A stretch of 20,004 nucleotides of DNA, taken from assembly GCA_041495845.1 (NCBI GenBank), contig JBGQDM010000060.1, forward strand, positions 1 through 20,004, in the 5' to 3' direction. Source of the DNA: JBGQDM01 sp041495845 (GTDB taxonomy: Bacteria > Acidobacteriota > Terriglobia > Terriglobales > Acidobacteriaceae). Of the stretch, positions 13,940 through 20,004 are shown one piece after another (the stretch's first letter is position 1; each line of letters begins with the position of its first letter). Under the pieces are notes generated by a model. It saw only the letters and a program-made list of their open reading frames with translations, was not told where the DNA came from and did no database searches. The position numbers were made by a program, and so were the translations under genes.

Positions 13940-14167
13940 TCAGATATGGCGAAGGAAGTCGGCCAGATCTGCACGTGCCATCTTGAGGATTCCGCGCAGA
14001 GTGCCAGTCTTGAGTTCGTCGTGAAGGGGCACAACGCAGCCGAGGTCACCAGAGGGTGCTGATTTCTTGAGCACGACGTGACTTCCGCGCTGGCGAACCT
14101 GCTTGTATCCCAAATGCTCCAACGCCCGAATCGCTTGTGCCCCTGAAAGCCGGGGCAGCTTAGGCAT
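13940..14167 (-). CDS. hicA: HicA-family toxin (mRNA interferase)
   Basis: This 75-residue protein has the double-stranded RNA-binding-like HicA fold. It starts MPKLPRLSGAQAIRALEHLG, with the catalytic His30 in QRGSHVVLKK, and ends with the LKTGTLRGILKMARADLADFL helix. HicA cleaves mRNA when not held by HicB. The frame is open to an earlier ATG at 14179, but ATG 14167 gives the usual HicA length and overlaps the hicB stop by 8 bp. The order is antitoxin first, the reverse of the founding hicAB locus but common. The motif residues appear intact, so it may be active. Confidence 0.92.
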   Translation of the reverse strand: MPKLPRLSGAQAIRALEHLGYKQVRQRGSHVVLKKSAPSGDLGCVVPLHDELKTGTLRGILKMARADLADFLRHI

Positions 14168-14369
14168 ACTTAGCCTCAAACGTCGTCAGCATGGGCCGGT
14201 CTACATCGGGCAGGGAGAATTCTTCCAGGTAAAGCTCGGTGGCTTCCTTGAGATTGGCGAGGGCTTCGTCAATGGTCTTGCCCTGGCTTGTTGTCCCAAT
14301 CTCTGGACACTCCGCCACGTACATGTCTTCTTCCCGATGTAAGATGGCGGTGAAAGTGCGCAAAGGCAT
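14160..14369 (-). CDS. hicB: HicB-family antitoxin, short form
   Basis: This 69-residue protein shows the HicB fold: MPLRTFTAILHREEDMYVAECPEIGTTSQGKTIDEALANLKEATELYLEEF in outline, with the AECPEI and SQG..IDEAL..LKEA signatures. It ends soon after, without the C-terminal helix-turn-helix or ribbon-helix-helix seen in long HicB, so it may not regulate its own promoter directly. GGAG lies about nine bases before ATG 14369; the frame extends to 14408, but without support. It starts 45 bp after the acyl-CoA dehydrogenase stop on the same strand. Confidence 0.9.
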   Translation of the reverse strand: MPLRTFTAILHREEDMYVAECPEIGTTSQGKTIDEALANLKEATELYLEEFSLPDVDRPMLTTFEAKYA

Positions 14370-14414
14370 TTGGTTTTTCTCCAACTGATGATTTACCCCA
14401 GATTGCAACTTCTT

Positions 14415-16208
14415 TCAAGCGATTACGTATTTTCCCACCTCAATCACCCGCTGTGCGATTTGCTGGCGCAGGGCAATGGTATTGAACGGTTCGTATTTCA
14501 CCAGGCGGCGGATGAGGGCTAGTTGCGTGCGCTGCATGTCGCCTTCAGCCACGGCGGCGATGACCTTCCTGGCGGCGGCTTCGATCTTTTCCATAGCGTG
14601 CGCGAGGTAGACCTGGGTCATCGCGATGGGAAGACGCGCGGCTGCTTCTCCGCGGTGCGCGATTTTCTGGGTACGTAGCACGCAGGACTCCATAACGTAG
14701 ATTTCCGTAATCATGTCGGCGAGTGCGCCCATGATTTCCTGCTGGTCGGGCAGTGCGGTCATGTATTTCTGCGAGGCGGCGCCAGCCACCAGCAGGCTTA
14801 GCTTGCGGGCGTTCGCAACCAGCCCGCGTTCGGCAGCGAGCGGGCCTTCCAGTTCATCACCCGACCCCGGGCCGGACATGACTTCATCCATCACGCGTTT
14901 GATGGCGGGCAGCAGCGCCAACTGTCCGCTCATCGCACGCTTGAGCACGAAGCCAGTGATGATCAGCCGATTGATCTCGTTGGTGCCTTCGAAGATACGG
15001 TTGATGCGGGCGTCGCGATAAGTGCGTTCCGCGGGATATTCTTCCACAAAACCGTAGCCGGCGAAGATCTGCACCAGTTCGTCTACCACGGAGTCGAGCA
15101 TCTCTGAGCACCAGACTTTGATGATGGAACACTCGACCGCGTATTCCTCGATGCCTTTGCGGACCTGAGTCATGGCGTCAGCCGCGGACTTGTCAATTTC
15201 GGAGAGCGCGACATCCATCATGCCTACCGTGCGGTAAACGATGGCTTCGCCGGCGAAGACGCCGACGGCCATGTTGGCCAGTTTCTCGCGGATGAGGCCA
15301 AACTCCGCGATGGCCTTGCCGAACGCCTGCCGTTGTTTGGCATAGCCGATGGCCTGCTGCAGCGAGACGCGCGCACCGCCCACACACATGGCGCCGAGTT
15401 TGAAGCGGCCGACGTTAAGAATGTTGAACGCGATGACGTGGCCCCGCCCGATCTCGCCGAGTACGTTTTCCACCGGAACCTGACAATCGTTGAGGATGAC
15501 GGGGCAGGTGGAGGAGCCGCGAATGCCCATCTTGTGCTCTTCGGCGCCGATGGAAAATCCGGGAAAGTTCTTTTCCACCAGGAAGGCGGTGAACTTTTCG
15601 CCATCCACTTTGGCGAAGACGGTAAAGAGATCGGCAAAGGCGGCGTTGGTGATCCACATCTTTTCGCCGTTCAGGAGGTAGTGCTTGCCGTCGGGCGAAA
15701 GCGTGGCGCGGGTGCGGCAATTGAGCGCGTCGGAGCCCGAAGTGGCTTCCGATAAGGCGTAGGCGCCGATCAGTTCGCTGGCCGCCAGGCGCGGCAGGTA
15801 TTTCTGTTTCTGTTGTTCCGTGCCAAAAAAAACAATGGGCAGCGTGCCGATGCCGGTGTGGCCTCCCCAGGTGGTGGCGAAACTGGCATAGAGGGCGATG
15901 CGGTCGGCGATGATACAGGAACTGACTTTGTCCATCTCCAGGCCGCCGTAGGCTTCCGGGATATCCGCGGCGGTGAGGCCGAGTTGGCTCGCCTTTTTCA
16001 GCAGGTCTCGGGTGATGGAGTAGTCCTTGTGCTCCATCTTCTCGATCTGCGGGACAATTTCGTTGCGGGCAAATTCTTCGGAGGTCTGGGCGATGAGTTG
16101 ATGCTGGTCGGTGAAGTCCTCGGGGGTAAAGGCCGCGTCGGGCGGGGCTTCGTGGAGGAGGAAGGAGCAGCCGGATGCCTTGCCCCCGAGAACCATTGTG
16201 GTTGTCAT
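14415..16208 (-). CDS. Acyl-CoA dehydrogenase, long (FadE/VLCAD-like)
   Basis: This 597-residue flavoenzyme carries the FAD contact motifs YALSEATSGSDA (150-161) and WITNA (185-189), the RQAFGKAI helix (293-300), and the catalytic glutamate Glu407 in RIFEGTNEINR. About 150 residues beyond the core form a C-terminal helical extension, as in very-long-chain acyl-CoA dehydrogenases and the Bacillus FadE type. It would catalyse the first oxidation of beta-oxidation, passing electrons to ETF. The thiolase gene lies about 800 bp upstream on the same strand, separated by a repeat-flanked GxxExxY gene. No hydratase/hydroxyacyl-CoA dehydrogenase gene is present in the window. Confidence 0.95.
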   Translation of the reverse strand: MTTTMVLGGKASGCSFLLHEAPPDAAFTPEDFTDQHQLIAQTSEEFARNEIVPQIEKMEHKDYSITRDLLKKASQLGLTAADIPEAYGGLEMDKVSSCIIADRIALYASFATTWGGHTGIGTLPIVFFGTEQQKQKYLPRLAASELIGAYALSEATSGSDALNCRTRATLSPDGKHYLLNGEKMWITNAAFADLFTVFAKVDGEKFTAFLVEKNFPGFSIGAEEHKMGIRGSSTCPVILNDCQVPVENVLGEIGRGHVIAFNILNVGRFKLGAMCVGGARVSLQQAIGYAKQRQAFGKAIAEFGLIREKLANMAVGVFAGEAIVYRTVGMMDVALSEIDKSAADAMTQVRKGIEEYAVECSIIKVWCSEMLDSVVDELVQIFAGYGFVEEYPAERTYRDARINRIFEGTNEINRLIITGFVLKRAMSGQLALLPAIKRVMDEVMSGPGSGDELEGPLAAERGLVANARKLSLLVAGAASQKYMTALPDQQEIMGALADMITEIYVMESCVLRTQKIAHRGEAAARLPIAMTQVYLAHAMEKIEAAARKVIAAVAEGDMQRTQLALIRRLVKYEPFNTIALRQQIAQRVIEVGKYVIA

Positions 16209-16220
16209 TGATCAAACCCC

Positions 16221-16253
16221 CTCAACCACCAAGGTCACGAAGGAGCACGAGGG
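16221..16253 (+). repeat. CACGAAGG-type repeat, copy 1
   Basis: CTCAACCACCAAGGTCACGA followed by AGGAGCACGAGGG. It belongs to the degenerate family whose conceptual translation reads TTKxTKxHxG. It sits between the start of the acyl-CoA dehydrogenase gene and the end of the GxxExxY gene, in the same orientation as copy 2. Confidence 0.75.
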
Positions 16254-16260
16254 AAGAGCA

Positions 16261-16725
16261 CTAGGCTCGCGGCATCGATTCGCTTTGCTTCGTGGTTCTT
16301 GTAGTTGTGGTTTCCAACTTCCAGCCCGTGCCGTTAACGAAGCGCCGAATTCCGTCACGCAGATGGGCCACATTGAAGTTTATAAGCAGCCCGAGAGATT
16401 TACCACTGAGCTTAAGGTAGGAAAGGAGCTGTGCTTGGTGGACCGGAGCGATCGCTTCCACCGACTTGAGTTCAACGATCACCATGTCCTCAACCAAGAG
16501 GTCAATTCGGTAGCCGAGATCCAGCTTGACGCCGTCGTAGATCACGGGAAGCGCCACCTGTGATTCCGCCCGGTAACCAGACTTGCTGAGTTCGTGCTGC
16601 AGGCAGGCGGTATAGGTGCTTTCGAGCAACCCCGGGCCCAGTTCGGTGTGGACACGCATTGCTGCAGTAATGATGGCATGGCTGATTGTTTGGGGACCAA
16701 ATCTTTGCACGGCTGGGGTGGTCAT
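16261..16725 (-). CDS. GxxExxY protein (PDDEXK_3 family)
   Basis: This 154-residue protein has the naming motif GLLESTY (32-38) and a PDDEXK nuclease-type core: Asp75 in YRIDLLV, then Glu85 and Lys87 in VIVELKSVE, then Gln99 in HQAQLLSYL. The end is Thr/Arg-rich and low in complexity. The family's function is unproven; the fold suggests a nuclease. AAGGAG seven bases before ATG 16725 fixes the start, although the frame is open to 16878. It is bounded by CACGAAGG-type repeats and splits two fatty-acid genes, which suggests arrival as a cassette. An extended -10-like TGGTATGCT lies about 75 bases upstream. Confidence 0.9.
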   Translation of the reverse strand: MTTPAVQRFGPQTISHAIITAAMRVHTELGPGLLESTYTACLQHELSKSGYRAESQVALPVIYDGVKLDLGYRIDLLVEDMVIVELKSVEAIAPVHQAQLLSYLKLSGKSLGLLINFNVAHLRDGIRRFVNGTGWKLETTTTRTTKQSESMPRA

Positions 16726-16860
16726 AGTCGATCTCCTTAACAGGTAGCTACTTGACGGCTTCCTAAGGAGACGAACCAACTCGGGGACCTTGAGCATACC
16801 AGAACTGTGGGAGGCTGATCTTGATTTGCTCCTGTGATCTGGTGGCCCAGTCAGGGCAAC

Positions 16861-16892
16861 CTCAACCACGAAGGGCACGAAGGCACACGAAG
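16861..16892 (+). repeat. CACGAAGG-type repeat, copy 2
   Basis: CTCAACCACGAAGGGCACGA followed by AGGCACACGAAG. It shares the first nine bases and most of the rest with copy 1 and has the same orientation. It lies upstream of the GxxExxY gene. Confidence 0.75.
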
Positions 16893-16983
16893 AGAAGGTC
16901 CGTTTTTTTCCTCGTGGCCGTAGCGTCCGGTTGCGAAAGAAAGTTGTTCCGAGCGGCCCTGGCGGAGGGTCTTAGGTCCTTTG

Positions 16984-17016
16984 CCTTTGTGTACCTTGGT
17001 GTCCTTAGTGGTTAAG
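16984..17016 (-). repeat. CACGAAGG-type repeat, copy 3, inverted
   Basis: On the minus strand this reads CTTAACCACTAAGGACACCA followed by AGGTACACAAAGG. It is inverted relative to copies 1 and 2 and overlaps the stop codon of the thiolase gene (17012-17014), so the repeat begins exactly where coding ends. Confidence 0.75.
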
Positions 17017-18190
17017 AAAGGTTCTCGAAGATTCCCGCCGCCCCCATGCCGCCGCCGACGCACATGGTCACCATGCCATACCGCGCTTTCCGGCGCTGGA
17101 GTTCGCGCAGCAGCGTCGCGGTGAGTTTGGCGCCGGTGCAGCCCAGCGGATGGCCGAGCGCGATCGCACCCCCGTTTGGATTCACTGAGTCGGGATCAAG
17201 TCCCGCTTCGCGAATGACGGCGAGAGATTGCACGGCGAACGCTTCGTTGAGTTCGATGACGGCAAGATCGGAGAGCTTAAGCCCTGCTAATTTGAGCACC
17301 TTGGGAATGGCGAACACCGGTCCGAGCCCCATTTCTTCCGGCTTGTACCCGGCGGTGGCAAAGGCGACATAGCGCGCCAGTGGCGGGATGCCGAGTTGCC
17401 GGGCGCGGCTCGCCGACATGACCACGGCGGCGGCGGCACCATCGGACATTTGCGAGGAGTTGCCAGCGGTGACCGTGCCCTTGATGTGGAACGCCGGCTT
17501 CAGCGCCGCCAGTGCGTCAAGTGAGGTATCGGCGCGGGGGCCTTCGTCCTGCGCGAACGTGATCTCGCTGCGCTTGGGCTTCTTCCCGTTGGGCGTGGTG
17601 AAGCTGACCGGAACAGCCACCGTCTCCTCGCTGAACTTTCCGGCCGCGATCGCGGCGATGGCTTTCTGGTGGCTGCGCAACGAGAACTCGTCGGCTTCCT
17701 CACGGCTAATATTGAAGCGCTGCGCGAGCCGCTCAGCGGTCAGCCCCATGGAGAGATAGGCGTCAGGGTAGTGGTCCACCAGCCACGGATTGGGAGAGAT
17801 TTTGTGGCCCCCCATGGGGATCATCGACATCGACTCGGTGCCGCCCGCGATGATGACTTCCGCACCACCCGCCTGAATGCGCTCGGCCGCCATCGCGATG
17901 GCTTGCAAACCAGAGGAGCAGAAACGGTTAACCGTCATGGCCGAGATTCCGACCGGGAGGCCGGCGCGCAGGGAAGCGATGCGGGCCACGTTCATCCCCT
18001 GTTCCGCTTCCGGCATGGCGCAGCCGAGAATCACATCTTCGATTTCGTTGGGATCGAGTTGCGGCACTCGGGCGAGCGCGCCTTGAATGGCGACCGAGGC
18101 AAGTTCGTCCGGACGGGTGGCGCGCAACGTACCTTTGAAGGCGCGCCCAACCGGCGTGCGCACAGCGGAGACGAGAACGACTTCAGGCAT
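17012..18190 (-). CDS. Thiolase, acetyl-CoA C-acyltransferase (FadA-like)
   Basis: This 392-residue thiolase is full length, with the nucleophile Cys91 in NRFCSSGLQA, His347 in GGAIALGHPLGCTG and the second catalytic Cys377 in MCVGGGMGAAGIFE. It cleaves 3-ketoacyl-CoA in beta-oxidation, or condenses acetyl-CoA in the reverse direction. GGAGG lies eight bases before the ATG. The gene starts 21 bp after the CGNR regulator stop, so the two are probably co-transcribed. The acyl-CoA dehydrogenase follows after the GxxExxY insertion. The degradative role is favoured by that neighbour. Confidence 0.95.
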   Translation of the reverse strand: MPEVVLVSAVRTPVGRAFKGTLRATRPDELASVAIQGALARVPQLDPNEIEDVILGCAMPEAEQGMNVARIASLRAGLPVGISAMTVNRFCSSGLQAIAMAAERIQAGGAEVIIAGGTESMSMIPMGGHKISPNPWLVDHYPDAYLSMGLTAERLAQRFNISREEADEFSLRSHQKAIAAIAAGKFSEETVAVPVSFTTPNGKKPKRSEITFAQDEGPRADTSLDALAALKPAFHIKGTVTAGNSSQMSDGAAAAVVMSASRARQLGIPPLARYVAFATAGYKPEEMGLGPVFAIPKVLKLAGLKLSDLAVIELNEAFAVQSLAVIREAGLDPDSVNPNGGAIALGHPLGCTGAKLTATLLRELQRRKARYGMVTMCVGGGMGAAGIFENLS

Positions 18191-18211
18191 GGGAAAGCCC
18201 TCCAGAGGATT

Positions 18212-18829
18212 CTAACCGCTGTTCCGGCGGTGGCGTTTGTAGTAGCGGCGGGCTTTGGCACGGTTGCCGCAGACGGTCATGTCGCACCAGCGGCGGCTGT
18301 GGTTGCGAGTGGTGTCGAGAAAGAGCCAACGGCAAGTGCGCGATTCGCAGACGCTGATGTGGCGGTAGGCGCCGGAGGTGAGCAGGTCGAGGGCGGAGTG
18401 AAGCACGGCCCAGAGAAGCCGTTCCAAGCTGGCTGGCGGGCCGGACCACTGCCAGATAAAGCGGGTAGCCCCAGTGGTTAGACCGACGTGGGGAGCGATG
18501 CGCGCGAACTCGCGCTGGATGACCCCAAGCGCATCGCGGGGCGCCGCCTTGCCGGCAGCCAGCGTGGCAAACAGCTGGTAGAGCGCGTCGCGGAGCGTGC
18601 GCGCGCGGGCGAGCAGAGCGCGGGTCTCAATGTTCCCGGAACCCGCGCTGCCGGCCAGTTGGTGGGCGTTGGCGGCGGTAAGGATGCCCGTCTGACGGCC
18701 GAAGGCGATCAGGTCATCGTAGTCGCCCAAGAGCTCGACCGGATCTGGCCGGCCGCGGTCATCGATGGTGTTGGCGAAGTCGAGGCAGAGGGCGCCGCCT
18801 TTGAGTTGGAATTGCCGGGCCGGTATCAT
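18212..18829 (-). CDS. ABATE/CGNR zinc-finger regulator
   Basis: This 205-residue protein has an N-terminal ABATE domain (LKGGALCLDFANTID, 9-23) and a C-terminal CGNR zinc finger with Cys161, Cys166, Cys182 and Cys187, ending WCDMTVCGNRAKARRYYKRH. These are thought to be stress-related transcription regulators with a ligand-binding N-terminal half. ATG 18829 is chosen because GGAG lies eight bases upstream and the ABATE domain begins soon after. The frame continues to ATG 18880. A tiny five-codon ORF with a perfect ribosome site ends over this ATG. It is divergent from the EamA gene and leads the thiolase operon. Confidence 0.9.
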   Translation of the reverse strand: MIPARQFQLKGGALCLDFANTIDDRGRPDPVELLGDYDDLIAFGRQTGILTAANAHQLAGSAGSGNIETRALLARARTLRDALYQLFATLAAGKAAPRDALGVIQREFARIAPHVGLTTGATRFIWQWSGPPASLERLLWAVLHSALDLLTSGAYRHISVCESRTCRWLFLDTTRNHSRRWCDMTVCGNRAKARRYYKRHRRNSG

Positions 18830-18843
18830 ATGCCGTTCTCCAT
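18826..18843 (-). other. Five-codon upstream ORF overlapping the CGNR start
   Basis: ATG 18843 reads M-E-N-G-I then TGA, and the TGA overlaps the CGNR ATG as ATGA. A perfect AGGAGG (18849-18854) lies five bases before its ATG, a much better ribosome site than the regulator's own. It may couple or tune translation of the regulator, or only help recruit ribosomes. Confidence 0.4.
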
Positions 18844-18881
18844 TATAACCTCCTAAATCCATTTGAAAAGTTATTTGCATC

Positions 18882-18916
18882 CGGTTACAATGTTAACCGT
18901 CTATACGCGTATAGAC
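18882..18916. promoter_or_regulatory. Two adjoining palindromes in the CGNR-EamA divergent gap
   Basis: CGGTTA (18882-18887) and TAACCG (18894-18899) flank a 6-base spacer. They are followed directly by the perfect 18-bp palindrome GTCTATACGCGTATAGAC (18899-18916). They sit between the divergent CGNR and EamA starts, AT-rich compared with surroundings. On the minus strand TTAACA (18898-18893) and TAACTT (18875-18870) at 17 bases could be the CGNR promoter. Operators for the CGNR protein are the likely explanation. Confidence 0.65.
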
Positions 18917-18935
18917 AGTGTGAACGGAGCACCGG

Positions 18936-19880
18936 ATGCAATCTCCCGACAACCGCCCGCCGACCCTGAAGCTGCTGCTTGCCTTTGGCGCCATCTACAT
19001 CGTGTGGGGGTCCACCTACCTGGCCATCCGCTACGCGGTGGATGGCATTCCGCCACTGCTGATGATGGGCATGCGGCATGTCGCAGCAGGCGGGATGATG
19101 CTGGCGTGGCTGCGCGGGCGTGGGGTGAAGCCGGAGCCACGGCTCTGGAAATATGCGCTGCTGACCGGCGCGATTCTCTTCCTGGGCGGACACGGCTTGC
19201 TGGCGTGGGCGGAACAGCGCGTCGATTCCGGGCTGGCGTCCTTGCTGATTGCCACCGAGCCCCTGCTCATGGTGGTGTTGGCGGGCCTGGCAGGCCAGGA
19301 GAAACACGCCTCCGCACGCACCGTAGTTGGACTGCTGCTGGGGATGGCGGGAATTGCGCTGTTGTTTGGCGTGAGCGGAGGACAAGAATCGCGGTGGGGC
19401 ACGGCGGCGGTACTGGTCAGCGCGACGTTGTGGTCGGTGGGGGCAATTTATGCACGCGGCATCAAGCATGAGAGTTCCGCGGCGATGTTTGCCGCCATGC
19501 AGATGCTGGCCGGGGGAGTCTTGCTGCTGACCGTGGGCGCGGCCGCGGGCGAACGTCTGGCCCTCGGGCACATCTCGTTGCGGGCCTGGGCCGCGTTGGC
19601 CTATCTCACCGTGTTTGGATCCATCGTGGCATTCAGTGCGTACGTGTGGCTGATGCAGGTGACGACGGCAGCGCGAGTGTCCATGCATTGCTATGTCAAC
19701 CCGGTGGTGGCGGTATTTCTGGGCTGGCTGCTGGCCGGCGAAGCGGTGACCGGGCGCATGTTGATGGGAGCCGCGGTGGTGCTGGTGGGTGTGTTGCTGG
19801 TGAATACAAGCCGCCGCGAACCGGGGCCGGCCTTGAGAACATTGGTGGAGGCGGAAGAACCGTGGCTGCCAGGGGATTGA
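18936..19880 (+). CDS. EamA-family (DMT) transporter, YedA-like
   Basis: This 314-residue protein has about ten hydrophobic helices in two EamA repeats (roughly residues 12-145 and 155-295). Typical phrases are AIYIVWGSTYLAIRYAVDGIPPLLMMGMR at the start, ALLIATEPLL-like LASLLIATEPLLMVVLAG in the first repeat and YVNPVVAVFLGWLLAGEAVTG in the second. These are inner-membrane exporters of amino acids or other metabolites. GGAG lies six bases before the ATG. It shares a palindrome-rich divergent gap with the CGNR regulator, which probably controls it. Substrate is unknown. Confidence 0.93.
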   Translation: MQSPDNRPPTLKLLLAFGAIYIVWGSTYLAIRYAVDGIPPLLMMGMRHVAAGGMMLAWLRGRGVKPEPRLWKYALLTGAILFLGGHGLLAWAEQRVDSGLASLLIATEPLLMVVLAGLAGQEKHASARTVVGLLLGMAGIALLFGVSGGQESRWGTAAVLVSATLWSVGAIYARGIKHESSAAMFAAMQMLAGGVLLLTVGAAAGERLALGHISLRAWAALAYLTVFGSIVAFSAYVWLMQVTTAARVSMHCYVNPVVAVFLGWLLAGEAVTGRMLMGAAVVLVGVLLVNTSRREPGPALRTLVEAEEPWLPGD

Positions 19881-19969
19881 GGAGTGCCAGGTTGTGGCTC
19901 GGTACGCCAGGGTTGCTGGTGTCAACGAAGACGAGTGCGGTCATGGGCGTGATCGCGGGAGGGGTAGCG

Positions 19970-19991
19970 GCCCTTCGTCTTCAGGAAGGGC
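19970..19991. repeat. Hairpin near the right window edge
   Basis: GCCCTTC (19970-19976) and GAAGGGC (19985-19991) form a perfect 7-bp stem with an 8-base loop, about 90 bases after the EamA stop. There is no T-run, so it is a weak candidate terminator. The rest of 19881-20004 shows no gene I can support. Confidence 0.35.
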
Positions 19992-20004
19992 TTACGGGCC
20001 AAGG

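Noticed and set aside
18885..19925. Minus-strand open frame of 346 codons
   Set aside because: It is antisense to the EamA transporter and His/Gln/Arg-rich without motifs.
19696..19944. Minus-strand 82-codon frame at the right end
   Set aside because: It mostly overlaps the EamA gene in antisense and is Pro-rich without motifs; the non-overlapping part looks repeat-like.

Overview
This is a GC-rich, densely coded bacterial window. Its gene style suggests a soil-type Acidobacteriota genome: an FbiC/CofH-type F420 gene, a CHAD protein beside PhoU, an ABATE/CGNR regulator, a GxxExxY protein set in CACGAAGG-type repeats, and 'CCACGGAT..GAGCACGGATG' intergenic repeats. The phylum is inferred from memory of similar genomes, not from a search. 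Most genes lie on the minus strand. No tRNA, rRNA, CRISPR array, transposase or prophage gene was seen.

Layout. (1) 1-4534, minus: an Rrf2-family regulator without cysteines leads an SsuABC-like sulfonate/taurine/nitrate-type ABC transporter, with every junction overlapping. A large outer-membrane porin follows and is cut by the window edge. A promoter carrying a perfect 10-bp inverted repeat over its -10 box precedes the regulator. (2) 4769-6330: a UbiX-like flavin prenyltransferase (minus) diverges from a ChaN/Tiki-like protein (plus). The convergent gap that follows (6331-6570) holds three clean inverted repeats and a promoter-like pair with no gene. (3) 6571-10809, minus: phoU-like, CHAD plus degenerate Ppx-type domain, cofH (F420 precursor synthesis) and an npdG-like NADPH:F420 oxidoreductase. 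(4) 10810-11225: repeat debris. (5) 11226-13000, minus: a threonine synthase-like PLP enzyme overlaps a MoaD/ThiS sulfur carrier ending in Gly-Gly. A consensus-like promoter, a 34-codon leader ORF and mutually exclusive RNA hairpins ending in an intrinsic terminator precede them, which is a complete candidate attenuator. (6) 13086-13875, plus: a four-helix membrane protein and a small unknown protein. (7) 13940-18829, minus: CGNR regulator, thiolase, acyl-CoA dehydrogenase and a hicB-hicA pair, with a repeat-flanked GxxExxY gene between the two fatty-acid genes. (8) 18880-19880: an EamA exporter diverges from the CGNR gene across two palindromes.

Working together. Sulfur handling recurs: region 1 probably imports organosulfur compounds under a CymR-like regulator, and region 5 pairs a sulfur carrier with a PLP enzyme. 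Leader codons Thr20, Met21, Met23 and Thr25 sit where stalling would favour readthrough, so the region 5 operon may sense Thr and/or Met supply. This is the strongest candidate for an undescribed system here. Region 3 links phosphate/polyphosphate proteins to F420. Region 7 looks like a short beta-oxidation operon led by its own regulator and later invaded by a repeat-borne gene.
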